Assembly (NCBI GenBank): GCA_020639215.1
Contig: JACKHA010000012.1
Location: 23,854 to 87,853 of the forward strand
Length of the DNA: 64,000 nucleotides
Direction: 5' to 3'
From: Phycisphaeraceae bacterium
GTDB taxonomy: Bacteria > Planctomycetota > Phycisphaerae > Phycisphaerales > UBA1924
Position numbers and translations under genes: made by a program. The notes under the pieces are model-generated. The model saw nothing but the letters and a program-made list of their open reading frames with translations. It ran no database searches and was not told the origin of the DNA. This document shows, piece after piece, positions 39,395 through 47,769 of the stretch; the first letter of the stretch is position 1; every line of letters starts with the position of its first letter.

Positions 39395-40894
39395 TCACGC
39401 ATTCGACGCCGACTCCGCGCCCCGGATTCGCTCGAGCGTCCGCGTCGTGGACAGGCCCTCGACCAGTTCGACAAGCACGACCTTGCCGCCGCGCTGCTCG
39501 ACGAATTCCTGTCCCACGACGCCCTTGCCGGCCCAGTCGGCGCCCTTGACCAGCACGTCTGGCTTGATCGCCTCGATCAGGCTCAGCGGGGTGTCCTGGT
39601 CGAACAGCACCACCGCGCCAACACACGCCATCGCGCCGAGCAGGCGGGCCCGGTCCTCCTGCGTGTTCACCGGGCGGTCCGGGCCCTTGAGGCGCCGGAT
39701 CGACGCGTCGGCGTTGAGGCCGACGATCAGGAAGTCGCCCTGGGCCCGCGCGGCTTCCAGGAGCGTCGCGTGCCCGGCATGCAGCACGTCGAAGCACCCG
39801 TTGGTGAACACGATCCGCTCGCCCGAGCGCCGCCGGGCGCGGATCTCGACGAGCAGGCGGTCGAGCGTGCGCAGGCCGCGGTCGTCTCCCGCATGCTCGA
39901 GGATCAGCTGGTGGTGGATCTTCTCGAGCGGGATCGGCACGACGCCGAAGACCTCCACTTCTAGCCCGGCCGCGGCGTTAGCCAGGCGGACCGCGTTCGG
40001 CCAGGAAAGCGCGTTGGCGCGACCCGCGGCCAGCGCGGCGAGGAAAATATCGCCCGCGCCGGTCACGTCGTACACCTCGCGCGCGACCGTGGGCACCGCT
40101 ACGGCGTCTCGCCCCCGCTCGAGCAGCAGGGCGCCGTGCCGATCGAGCGTCAGCACCGCGGCCTCGCACTCGAGGCGGTCGGCAAGGCGGGTCGCCAGCG
40201 CGCCGTTGTGGGCCAGGTCCGCCGACTCGTGCGTGGGCAGGCCCGTGGCCCGCTCGGCCTCGACGCGGTTCGGCGTGATCGCGGTGCAACCCCGGTACTT
40301 GGCGTAGTCACCGATGGCCGCGGGATCGACGAACACCGGCACGCCCGCGTCGCGGGCCATCGCGATAGCCCGCTGGCACACGCCCGGCGTGCACACGCCC
40401 TTGTTGTAGTCCTCGATACAAAGGACGTCGATCTGCCCGAGCACGCGCTCGAGCCCGCCGAGAAGGGCCGCGGCGGTCTCGGCGCTGAGCGGGTCGCGGG
40501 TCTCGTAGTCGACGCGGAACATCTTCTGCGGGTGTCGCGTCTGGGCCAGGCCGATGAGGTTCCGCTTGACGGTCGTGGGGCGTGAAGCGTCCTCGACCAG
40601 GCCGGAGGCGTCGACGCGCTCGCGCTCGAGCGCGCCCTTGAGCAGCCGCCCCTCCGCATCCTGCCCGGTCACGCCGATCGCGACAACCGATGCGCCCAGC
40701 GCGACCAGGTCCATCGCGACGTTCGCGGCCCCGCCGGGGCGATCCTCCGTCCGGCGCACATGCAGCACCGGCACCGGGGCGTCGGCCGACAGGCGCTCGG
40801 CGTCGCCGTAGACCAGTTGGTCCAGCATGAAGTCCCCGAGGACTGCCGCTCGGAAGGGCTTCCAGGCCGCCAGTGTGTTCAGGAGGTCGTCCAT
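39395..40894 (-). CDS. hldE: Bifunctional heptose kinase / ADP-heptose synthase, canonical order
   Basis: 499 aa. Residues about 1-330 are the PfkB-type D-beta-D-heptose 7-phosphate kinase (FMLDQLVYGDAERLSADAPVP, IEDYNKGV and DVTGAGDIF). Residues about 355-490 are the nucleotidyltransferase with FTNGCFDVLHAGHATLL (HxGH motif) and VKGADWAGK. It makes ADP-heptose for the LPS inner core. It converges on lptE, with stops only five bases apart. A second enzyme with the same two domains in reverse order lies at 14787-16487. TAGGAT at 40909-40914 is a candidate -10, with a leader of about seven bases. Confidence 0.93.
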   Translation of the reverse strand: MDDLLNTLAAWKPFRAAVLGDFMLDQLVYGDAERLSADAPVPVLHVRRTEDRPGGAANVAMDLVALGASVVAIGVTGQDAEGRLLKGALERERVDASGLVEDASRPTTVKRNLIGLAQTRHPQKMFRVDYETRDPLSAETAAALLGGLERVLGQIDVLCIEDYNKGVCTPGVCQRAIAMARDAGVPVFVDPAAIGDYAKYRGCTAITPNRVEAERATGLPTHESADLAHNGALATRLADRLECEAAVLTLDRHGALLLERGRDAVAVPTVAREVYDVTGAGDIFLAALAAGRANALSWPNAVRLANAAAGLEVEVFGVVPIPLEKIHHQLILEHAGDDRGLRTLDRLLVEIRARRRSGERIVFTNGCFDVLHAGHATLLEAARAQGDFLIVGLNADASIRRLKGPDRPVNTQEDRARLLGAMACVGAVVLFDQDTPLSLIEAIKPDVLVKGADWAGKGVVGQEFVEQRGGKVVLVELVEGLSTTRTLERIRGAESASNA

Positions 40895-40956
40895 CGTGGC
40901 CAGACGCAATCCTAGGTTCGCGGCCTCGCCCTCCCACGCGCCCGCCTGGCGCGGCC

Positions 40957-43650
40957 TCAAGGCGTTGAGGCCTGCGCCCCCAGTTCCCGCACCCGCTCCA
41001 GGCGCCGCTGGTGGATCTCCCGATCCGGCTCGATGATCGTCAGGGCCGCGATGTGGCGCTCGGCGGTCGCGTAGTCCTGTCGCAGCAGCGCGATCCGGGC
41101 CGCCAGTTCGCGCTGGTCGGCGTCGAAGGGCGCGAGCCACGTGGCCCGCTCGGCCTTTGGGGCCGCGGCGTCGTAGTCCCCGAGGGCCGCGTGCTGCCTG
41201 GCCAGTTCCGCCGCGTACACCGGCGTGGCCTGCTCGCGCGCGTCCAGGAACGCCAGGTGCGGGATCGCCTCGTGCTCCCGCCCCGGCGTCCGCAGGTACA
41301 GGCGGGCCAGCGCCCGGTGCGGTCCGTCGTCCACCGGGCACGCTGCGGCGTACTCAAGCAGCAGCGACGCTGTTTCGGGCGTCGCCTCGCCCCGATTGAC
41401 CTCCAGCGTCAGACGCACGATCTCGCGCAGCACCTCCGGATGCCCAGGGAACTCCGCCAGCCACGAGCGCAACTGGTCCACCGACGGCGGCGGCGTCCTC
41501 TCCTCGGGCGTGCCCTCGGGCCGGTCACGCGCGATCAGTTCGCCCAGCGACGGCACGTCCGGGCTGGGCAGCATCCCCGCCGCCACCGCCTGGGCCTCGG
41601 CCCACGGACGGAACTCGCCCATGAACTCGTCGAGCGACTCGACGCCAAGGGCCTGCTCGAATGCGGGCCCGATCGGCGTGCCCGTTGCGAACAGATCCAT
41701 CAGGCGCAGCGGTGCGTTGGCCCCCCACCGTTCGATGATGAACTCGTACATCCAGTGCCCCTGCGCGTACGCCTGGGCCCGGTCGGTCGGGCGACGCGGG
41801 CGGACGAACATCAGGTCGATCTCGTCCATGCCGAACAGGTTGCCCGTCGTCAGCGCCTCGGTCAGCAGGCGCCAGCGAGAGAAGTCGCGCGGCGCGTCCT
41901 CCAGATACACCGCCGCGGCCTCCGTGAACCAGTGCGGGATCCGGTTGTTCGTCCGCGAGAGCGTCACGGTGTGCGTGTATTCATGCTGGAGCACGCGAGG
42001 CCAGTCGTACGTCCCCAGGCTGTGCCCCGCCCCGACCTGCGGGCTCTCCATCGCGATCACGGGCCCGGTCGCCGCGGCCACAGTGTGGATGCTCGGCATC
42101 CCCGTGATCCGCACGCTGAACCACGCGTGGTCGGGCATGATCTCGACCACCGTGCGAACCGGCGGCTCGAAGTCGATTCCCCCGGTGCCGCTGCCGGCCA
42201 CTCGCGCGTGGATGCGCTCCAGCACGTCCCGCATGTCGATCGCCAACGCCTCGTCGATGCCGGGCTTGTAGCGGATGACGAAGTGCTCGGTCTCCATCCG
42301 CTCGTACGTCAGCAGTTCCTCGACCAGTGTCAGGCTGTTGCGAGCCCGGACGTTGAACGGGTCGAGGGCCGTCGCCGCCCGCAGGGCATCCCGGGCCGCC
42401 ACGTCGCGCCCCGACTGCATCTCAAGCAGCCCCAGGGCCAGGCGCGGGCGGGCCCAGTTGGGCTGGCGCTCCGCCGCCTGTTCGAGGAACGCCGCGGCGT
42501 CCTCGTATTGGCGATCGTCCGCGAGGCGCTCGCCCGCCTCGAGCAGCGCCAGCGGCGAGCCGGGCGACAGCGCATCGAACGTCGCGCATCGCTCGCGCGT
42601 CAGGCCGATCTCGAACAACCCGGCCGCGATCGCCGCGTGCAGGGCCCGCGCCTCGCGCATCCGCGGGAACCGCTCGAGGAGCGGCTGCAAGATCCGGGCC
42701 GCCTCATCCGCGTCGCCCTGACGCAGCCGCGCCCGCACCAGCACCATCGTGGCGATCGGCGACGAGCCCAGTTCGCCCTCGGGATCGATCCGCTCGTACC
42801 GCTCCTGCGCGAACCGGGCCGCGGCCTCGGCCCGCGCAAAGTCGAACGAGTCCACCGCCGCCGCGCCCAGCATCCCGAACGCCTCGCCAGACGCGGGGCA
42901 CAGCGAGAGCGCCTGCACGATCGCCTCGACCGCCTGCGCCGTGTTGTCCTTGTCCATCAGCAGCTCGGCCTCGGCCAGGTACGCCGGCCAATAGAGACGA
43001 TCCATCTCGCCGCGGGCCCGCCCGAGCAGATCGGCGAGCGTGCGATAGTCCGCACCGGCCTGGCCCTCGCGCGCCGGACCTCGCAAACGCGACCGCGCGA
43101 TCAGCGCCCGCACGCCCTCGGTCAGGTCCGCGGCGTTGTCGGCCCGCGTGCGGAGCAGGCGCTCGACCGCGACATCGAGCGCCGCGTCCGCGTCCTCGAA
43201 CCGCCCGAGCAGTTCCAGAACCTCGGCCCGCAGACGCACCGCCCGCAGCGACGACTCGCCCGCCAGCGTCTCCAGCGCCTCCTCGAGTTCGCCCCGCCGC
43301 ACCATCGCCTCGGCCCGATCCAGCACCGGCGCCTCGGGATCAACAAGCCACGCGTGGTCCCACACCCCCGCCGTCAGCGCGGCCCGGGCCCGACGCGCCG
43401 GCGTGTCCAGGTCCCCCTCGCGCCACAGCCCGTGGAACACGCGGAGGTCCTTCGCCTCATCCTCGGTCAGATACGGGGCCTCAACAGCCCGCAGCACGGC
43501 CTGCGAGGTCTCCGGCGCCTGGAACTGCTGGCCGCCACGCTGGGGCTGGGCCGCGGCGCCGCTCGTCACACAGCACGCTAAGGCAATCGCCGCGACACCA
43601 AGCCTCGCCAGTCGCTCCAACGAGCCGCTCACTCCGAACTTCCGTGCCAT
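40957..43650 (-). CDS. TPR protein with gluzincin-type metalloprotease domain
   Basis: 897 aa with a signal peptide (about 1-34). The first 430 residues are TPR-like helices (LAEAELLMDKDNTAQAV and similar). A metalloprotease domain follows, with VLQHEYTHTVTLSRTNN (near residue 557, HExxH) and a downstream E in WFTEAAAVYLED as third ligand. More TPR units fill the last 200 residues. This fits large periplasmic peptidase-TPR proteins common in planctomycetes; substrate unknown. The ATG at 43650 has GGAG six bases before it; an ATG four codons upstream is an alternative. Divergent from apt. Confidence 0.85.
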   Translation of the reverse strand: MARKFGVSGSLERLARLGVAAIALACCVTSGAAAQPQRGGQQFQAPETSQAVLRAVEAPYLTEDEAKDLRVFHGLWREGDLDTPARRARAALTAGVWDHAWLVDPEAPVLDRAEAMVRRGELEEALETLAGESSLRAVRLRAEVLELLGRFEDADAALDVAVERLLRTRADNAADLTEGVRALIARSRLRGPAREGQAGADYRTLADLLGRARGEMDRLYWPAYLAEAELLMDKDNTAQAVEAIVQALSLCPASGEAFGMLGAAAVDSFDFARAEAAARFAQERYERIDPEGELGSSPIATMVLVRARLRQGDADEAARILQPLLERFPRMREARALHAAIAAGLFEIGLTRERCATFDALSPGSPLALLEAGERLADDRQYEDAAAFLEQAAERQPNWARPRLALGLLEMQSGRDVAARDALRAATALDPFNVRARNSLTLVEELLTYERMETEHFVIRYKPGIDEALAIDMRDVLERIHARVAGSGTGGIDFEPPVRTVVEIMPDHAWFSVRITGMPSIHTVAAATGPVIAMESPQVGAGHSLGTYDWPRVLQHEYTHTVTLSRTNNRIPHWFTEAAAVYLEDAPRDFSRWRLLTEALTTGNLFGMDEIDLMFVRPRRPTDRAQAYAQGHWMYEFIIERWGANAPLRLMDLFATGTPIGPAFEQALGVESLDEFMGEFRPWAEAQAVAAGMLPSPDVPSLGELIARDRPEGTPEERTPPPSVDQLRSWLAEFPGHPEVLREIVRLTLEVNRGEATPETASLLLEYAAACPVDDGPHRALARLYLRTPGREHEAIPHLAFLDAREQATPVYAAELARQHAALGDYDAAAPKAERATWLAPFDADQRELAARIALLRQDYATAERHIAALTIIEPDREIHQRRLERVRELGAQASTP

Positions 43651-43785
43651 TCCGCGCTCCATCGCAGCACCCAACCGGCATCGACCCCACAACGAGCGTA
43701 CCGATCGCCGCGAATCCAGTCGCGGCCCACCGCGCACCCCACCCCTCCAACCCCTACCCTCCCCCGACCATTCCAGGAGCGTCGC

Positions 43786-44316
43786 ATGCCCGCCGACATC
43801 GATCGCCTCACCACCTTCATCCACGACGTGCCCGACTTCCCCAAGCCCGGCATCACCTTCAAGGACTTCACGCCCCTGCTGGCCGACGCCGCCGCCCTCG
43901 CATTGGCCGTCGAACTCATGGCCAACCCCTTCCGCGGCAAGCGGATCGACCTGGTCGTCGGCGCCGAGTCCCGCGGCTTCATCTTCGGCACCGCCATCGC
44001 CCAGTCGCTCTCGGCCGGCTTCGTGCCCGTCCGCAAGCCCGGCAAACTCCCGCGCACCGTCCACGGCGTCGACTACCTGCTCGAATACGGCACCGACCGC
44101 CTCGAGATCCACTCCGACGCCGTCGACCGCTCCCAGCGCGTCCTGCTCGTCGACGACCTGCTCGCCACCGGCGGCACCCTCCGCGCCTGCGCCGAACTGG
44201 TCCAGAAGACCGGCGCCACCATCGTCGGCCTCACGGTGCTCATCGAACTCGAAGGCCTCCAGGGCCGCCGCCGCGTCGACGAGTTCGGCACGGTCCACTC
44301 GGTCATCCGGTGCTGA
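43786..44316 (+). CDS. apt: Adenine phosphoribosyltransferase
   Basis: 176 aa, usual Apt length. The opening DVPDFPKPGITFKDFTPLL and the PRPP-binding motif VLLVDDLLATGGT (about 118-130) are diagnostic. It salvages adenine to AMP using PRPP. AGGAG six bases before the ATG is a good Shine-Dalgarno, and TACCCT at 43755-43760 is a likely -10, giving a short leader. It converges on smpB, with a GC-rich hairpin repeat between the stops. Confidence 0.95.
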   Translation: MPADIDRLTTFIHDVPDFPKPGITFKDFTPLLADAAALALAVELMANPFRGKRIDLVVGAESRGFIFGTAIAQSLSAGFVPVRKPGKLPRTVHGVDYLLEYGTDRLEIHSDAVDRSQRVLLVDDLLATGGTLRACAELVQKTGATIVGLTVLIELEGLQGRRRVDEFGTVHSVIRC

Positions 44317-44341
44317 CCCCCAGCAACACCCCCCTCGCACA

Positions 44342-44375
44342 CCCCAGCGCGCGAGCCGGGGCGTCCCCGCCCCGG
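44342..44375. repeat. Dispersed GC-rich hairpin repeat, copy 3
   Basis: A 34-base element, inverted relative to copy 1 and identical at 33 of 34 bases. GCCGGGGCG-TCCC-CGCCCCGGC (44355-44376) folds to a nine-bp stem. It lies between the convergent apt and smpB stops, three bases from the smpB stop, and could end both transcripts. Confidence 0.7.
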
Positions 44376-44378
44376 CCC

Positions 44379-44855
44379 CTACACCCTCTTCGACATCGCC
44401 CGCTGCATATCCCGCTCCGCCTCTCGCTTCGCGATCGACTCCCGCTTGTCGTGGCGCGACTTGCCGTAGCCCACCCCCACCAGCACCTTCGCGAATCCGT
44501 TCTTGAAGTACAGGCGCAGCGGCACGATCGTCGCCCCCTTCTCCTGCGAGAGTTTCGCCAGCCGCTGGATCTCCCGCTTGTGGGCCAGCAGGCGGCGGAC
44601 CCGCACCGGCGGGTGGGCCATCGGCCCCGCCGGGCCGTACGGCCCGATGTTCACCGAGTGCAACTGCAACTCGGGCGGCGTCTCCTGGGCCGTCACGTAC
44701 CCCTCGCCGATCGACACGTTCGACTCGCGCACGGCCTTGACCTCCGACCCGCGCAGCACGATCCCAACCTCCAGCGTCTCGCCGATGGAGTAGTCGTGCC
44801 GCGCACGACGGTTCTCGATCACGGGGTCCGGGTTCTTCTTCTTGGACTTGGCCAT
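44379..44855 (-). CDS. smpB: SsrA-binding protein SmpB
   Basis: 158 aa with the SmpB features IENRRARHDYSIGETLEVGI, GSEVKAVRESNVSIGEGYV and a basic C-terminal tail (HDKRESIAKREAERDMQ). It carries tmRNA to stalled ribosomes for trans-translation. The start is the ATG at 44855; the frame upstream of it to 45143 is not coding. The candidate -10 (TATCGT, 44877-44882) leaves a leader of about 14 bases. The tmRNA gene itself was not found in the window. Confidence 0.95.
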   Translation of the reverse strand: MAKSKKKNPDPVIENRRARHDYSIGETLEVGIVLRGSEVKAVRESNVSIGEGYVTAQETPPELQLHSVNIGPYGPAGPMAHPPVRVRRLLAHKREIQRLAKLSQEKGATIVPLRLYFKNGFAKVLVGVGYGKSRHDKRESIAKREAERDMQRAMSKRV

Positions 44856-45050
44856 TGGGGGGTTGGGTCGGGGGGAACGATAGAGCGGTGGCCTGCACGG
44901 TGGAGCGGCTCGAACCGCGGAGCGAACACGCTGGTAGACTGGCGTGCCGCAGAGGTGACAGACGACGCTGGCGTGCACCAGCGTGAAGACCAGTGCAAGC
45001 GTCGGCAGCACACTCGCGGACGTGGGCCTCGGACCATCAGGAGGCGGGGT

Positions 45051-45452
45051 ATGCGAAGGCATGGCGCGATTCCGCTGGCGATGGCAGCCCTGCTCGGCGC
45101 GTCTGTCGGTGCCGGTTGCGCCGGTTCCAGCGCACCGCGGCATGCGGCGGATTGGGCGGCGTCGACCGTTGAGCCACGGCAGCTGTCCCAGTCATCCCCC
45201 GCGACCCGGGAGTACTCGATCGCCGATGTCCGTGCCTACGCCGACGAGCCGCGTGTGATCTACCTCGACCTCCGGTGCGCGGGCACGCCGACGGCTCTCC
45301 GCGTGGATCACGAGTACTTCCTGGCCCGCATCAAGACCGAGAGGCACGGTCCCGCGTTCGAGATCCGCGATGAGGCAGGGTGGCATCGACCTCGAAACAC
45401 CTGCGACGTGCCACCGACTTGCGGAGTCCGCGGAGCAAGTCGGTGCCGATGA
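45051..45452 (+). CDS. Short lipoprotein, possibly truncated
   Basis: 133 aa with a signal ending in a lipobox-like GAGC (about residue 23), so probably lipid-anchored. The middle (REYSIADVRAYADEPRVIYLDLRCAG and HEYFLARIKTE) looks folded, but the last 25 residues (GWHRPRNTCDVPPTCGVRGASRCR) are Arg/Cys-rich and unlike the rest. The gene ends next to a degraded recombinase, and an inverted repeat overlaps its 3' end, so the natural end may have been changed by an old insertion. GGAGG seven bases before the ATG is a strong Shine-Dalgarno. No family recognised. Confidence 0.65.
   Translation: MRRHGAIPLAMAALLGASVGAGCAGSSAPRHAADWAASTVEPRQLSQSSPATREYSIADVRAYADEPRVIYLDLRCAGTPTALRVDHEYFLARIKTERHGPAFEIRDEAGWHRPRNTCDVPPTCGVRGASRCR
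45412..45445. repeat. 11-bp inverted repeat with 12-base spacer at the end of the lipoprotein gene
   Basis: CACCGACTTGC and GCAAGTCGGTG are perfect inverted copies flanking GGAGTCCGCGGA, itself partly palindromic. It may be a terminator-like hairpin, or an old attachment core for the nearby tyrosine recombinase, whose sites are usually short inverted arms around a spacer. There is no T tract. Confidence 0.4.
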
Positions 45453-45488
45453 ACGGAGAGCCCGACGCGTGCAGGTTTGCGATCGTGC

Positions 45489-45883
45489 TCATAGCCGGAT
45501 CCGACTGATCTCGTCCAGCGTCACCCGCTCGCCCCGCCGGTCGTACGCCTGCGTCGTGCTGAATCGACGCGTGCGCGGCGATGTGCCTCGCGTTCTCGAT
45601 CGTGCCGCCGTTCTCCAGGTAGACCGTGATCCCCGTGGCCCGGAACGTGTGGCTGGTCGTCTCCCGCGGCAACCCGGCATCCCTGGCGCGTCGCTTGACC
45701 ATCTCCCAGGCCGCGAGCCGGCCGATCCGCCGGGGAGTGATCCTGCCGCCGATCGTCGCACGGAACAGCGGCCCCTCGGCGATCCCCGCCGCGGCCAAGT
45801 GCGCGAGCAGGCACTCCTCGGCCCGGTGGTGCAGCGGCACGGCATGCTCCTTGCCGCCCCACCGCCCCATTTTCCTGTCAGCC
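45489..45883 (-). pseudogene. Decayed tyrosine recombinase (integrase) catalytic fragment
   Basis: Only the end of an XerC/D-like catalytic domain remains, split over two frames. One frame reads KEHAVPLHHRAEECLLAHL, then RRARDAGLPRETTSHTFRATGITVYLENGG and HIAAHASIQ (box II HxxR-like HTFRATG and the H/A-rich HIAAHAS). The second frame continues with TTQAYDRRGERVTLDEISRI, which carries the catalytic Tyr. One extra base near 45560 separates the two, and another shift occurs near 45860 after LTGK. The N-terminal SAM-like domain and the first catalytic Arg box are absent. It is thus non-functional and marks a former integrative element. Confidence 0.75.
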
Positions 45884-46004
45884 CCACCCCACCCCCGGCG
45901 GTCCCCCTCCGGTCCACCACCTTCCCGACCTACAATTCGCCATCCGTTCGGATCACCTAGTCGAGACCCGCCTCGACACCCCCGCCCCCGCCCGGGAATC
46001 CCCC

Positions 46005-46682
46005 ATGTTCTCGCGCTCGCCCAAGAACACCGCCCACCACAGCGCCTCGCTCGTGACGGCCACCAAGCCCGCCGAGTTGTCGCCCCTCGAAGCCGCGATC
46101 ATGGACGCCTGCAACCTCCTGCACGAGGTCCGGGCCACCAAGGACGCCGCCCGGACCGCCGAGGTCCGCTCCCATCTGTTCGACCTGCTGGACAAGTACG
46201 ACGCGTCCGATGCCGAAAACCACCCGAACCCCGCCTGGGCCCGGGCCAACCAGCGTGCCCTGGCCCACTCCGCGGCCGGCGAAGTGGAACAGGCGATCGT
46301 GACCGAGCGCATCGCCCTGCGGTATGCTGACACGGACAGACGCCGCGAGATCAGCCTCGGCAACCTCGCCGACCGCTGCCTCCGCCTGGGGCGTTACGAG
46401 GAGGCGATCGAGCACTTCCTGGCCGCCCAGGACGTGGCCCCGCAGAGCGTGCCCGTGATGCTCACCGGGGCCCAGGCCCTGGCGCTGGCGGGGTTCTCGG
46501 ACGAGGCCGACCGGATCTTCCGCCAGTTCCTGACGGCGGAGCACCTGCGGCCCGGGACCGAACTCGTCGCCTATCTGGAGTACGAGCCGCGCCTTGGCGA
46601 ACTCGCCGCCGGCCTCCCAGCCCTGGCCGAACTCATGGCCAGATGGGAGCGGACCAAGCCCCGCGATCGCGGAAGCGAATAG
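46005..46682 (+). CDS. TPR-containing protein, unknown
   Basis: 225 aa without a signal peptide. Residues about 60-190 hold TPR-like helices (ALAHSAAGEVEQAIVTERIA, NLADRCLRLGRYEEAIEHFL, ALALAGFSDEADRIFRQFL). Such repeats mediate protein contacts; the partner is unknown. TACAAT near 45932 would be a good -10 with a leader of about 65 bases. It is followed 53 bases later by the sigma-like membrane protein in the same direction, so the two may form an operon and work together, but this is inference. Confidence 0.7.
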   Translation: MFSRSPKNTAHHSASLVTATKPAELSPLEAAIMDACNLLHEVRATKDAARTAEVRSHLFDLLDKYDASDAENHPNPAWARANQRALAHSAAGEVEQAIVTERIALRYADTDRRREISLGNLADRCLRLGRYEEAIEHFLAAQDVAPQSVPVMLTGAQALALAGFSDEADRIFRQFLTAEHLRPGTELVAYLEYEPRLGELAAGLPALAELMARWERTKPRDRGSE

Positions 46683-46735
46683 CGGGGCGTCCCGGGTGTT
46701 GGTAAGCCCCGGGGGAGCGCGGAAGGATGTGCCCC

Positions 46736-47659
46736 ATGGAACGAAGCCAACAGGAACTTTTCTGGCGACTCTACGAGAAGCAGGTGCGCACGCCCGTCGA
46801 GCGCGCGTGCCGGCGCGTCTCGCGCACGCTGACCGACAACGCCATGGACCCATCGGACATGGTCGCGTGGGTCGATCAGCGCGTGTGGCGGATGCTCGAG
46901 AAGGGCGCCTGGCCCACGTTCCACGACGATCCGACGCCCGAGGTGGCCGTCGAGCGCCTCGAGAAGAACGCCGCGACGCTGGCCCGCTGGGCCCACCTGG
47001 CGCTGGTCCGCAAGACGTTCCGCCGCACCGCGCGTGAGGCGGCCTACGAGAAGGCCCGGGCCGCGGAGATCCGCGCCAGCGTGACCAGCCGCGTCGAGGC
47101 CTTGGCCGCGACGAGCGGGCACGGCGCGGCGTTCGAGAACAACGAGCAGATCGGGGCCGACCTGGCCCGCGTCCGCGCAGCGGTCGCCGAGCGCGTCCGC
47201 CAGAAGCTGGCCGCGTCGTGGCCCGAGGCCGGCGAGCGTCAGCGGATCGCGATGGCCCTGGGCGTGACCGACGAGAAGACCGACGACCTGATCGAATCCA
47301 CCACGACGGGGGACATGAAGGTGAACACGGTGCAGCAAATGCGCAGCCGCTCAATGCGCGAGGCGCGGTCGATCATGCAGGACGCGCCGGCCAAGGCGGC
47401 CCGCGGCGCGGGCGGGCTGGGCAAGGCCGTCGGGGCCTTGCTGCTGGCCGCCATGATGGTCCTGACGTTCTCGCCGTCGTCGGCGTATGCCGGCGAGCAG
47501 ACCGGCGGTCGCGGCGGCAGCCGCGGCGGGCGCAGCGTCGAGGCCATGTCGAGCGTCGAGGGCATCAACCACGGCCCCAGCGCGGGCGAGTACTCCCACG
47601 CCGACATCGCCGACACGCTCAAGAAGGAGCAGACCGGCGGGCGCGGCCCGACGCGGTGA
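46736..47659 (+). CDS. Sigma-like cytoplasmic domain fused to a membrane helix and exported tail
   Basis: 307 aa, family not certain. Residues about 5-110 look like ECF region 2 (ELFWRLYEKQVRTPVERACR, MDPSDMVAWVDQRVWRML). A helical linker follows, and residues about 165-215 resemble a region-4 helix-turn-helix (QRIAMALGVTDEKTDDLIE, VNTVQQMRSRSMREA). One membrane helix (about 228-250, GLGKAVGALLLAAMMVLTF) comes next, then a Gly/Ser/Arg-rich tail that repeats EQTGGRG at both ends. This layout would tether a sigma-like factor to the membrane. Similarity is weak, so a helical membrane protein of another kind is possible. GGAAGG nine bases before the ATG at 46736 sets the start. A clear terminator follows. 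Confidence 0.55.
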   Translation: MERSQQELFWRLYEKQVRTPVERACRRVSRTLTDNAMDPSDMVAWVDQRVWRMLEKGAWPTFHDDPTPEVAVERLEKNAATLARWAHLALVRKTFRRTAREAAYEKARAAEIRASVTSRVEALAATSGHGAAFENNEQIGADLARVRAAVAERVRQKLAASWPEAGERQRIAMALGVTDEKTDDLIESTTTGDMKVNTVQQMRSRSMREARSIMQDAPAKAARGAGGLGKAVGALLLAAMMVLTFSPSSAYAGEQTGGRGGSRGGRSVEAMSSVEGINHGPSAGEYSHADIADTLKKEQTGGRGPTR

Positions 47660-47721
47660 CGCCTCGCTCAGGCTCGATCACGCGGATCTGACAAGACCGC
47701 ACATCACAGCCAACGACCGAG

Positions 47722-47750
47722 CGGGCGGCCACACGGCCGCCCGTCTTTTT
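47722..47750 (+). terminator. Rho-independent terminator
   Basis: CGGGCGGCC-ACAC-GGCCGCCCG, a perfect nine-bp stem, followed by TCTTTTT. It ends the transcript of the sigma-like gene and lies just before the convergent kinase gene's stop. Confidence 0.85.
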
Positions 47751-47769
47751 CATTGCTCGAACGCTACTT

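Noticed and set aside
43651..44898. N-terminal extension of the TPR protease over apt
   Set aside because: A signal peptide and Shine-Dalgarno mark the start at 43650; the extension is antisense to apt.
44856..45050. tmRNA gene next to smpB
   Set aside because: No tRNA-like ends or peptide-tag frame could be recognised in this gap.
45331..45488. Continuation of the recombinase frame over the lipoprotein end as a separate gene
   Set aside because: This frame is past the frameshift; its residues have no recombinase similarity, and the true C-terminus is in the other frame, ending at 45489.
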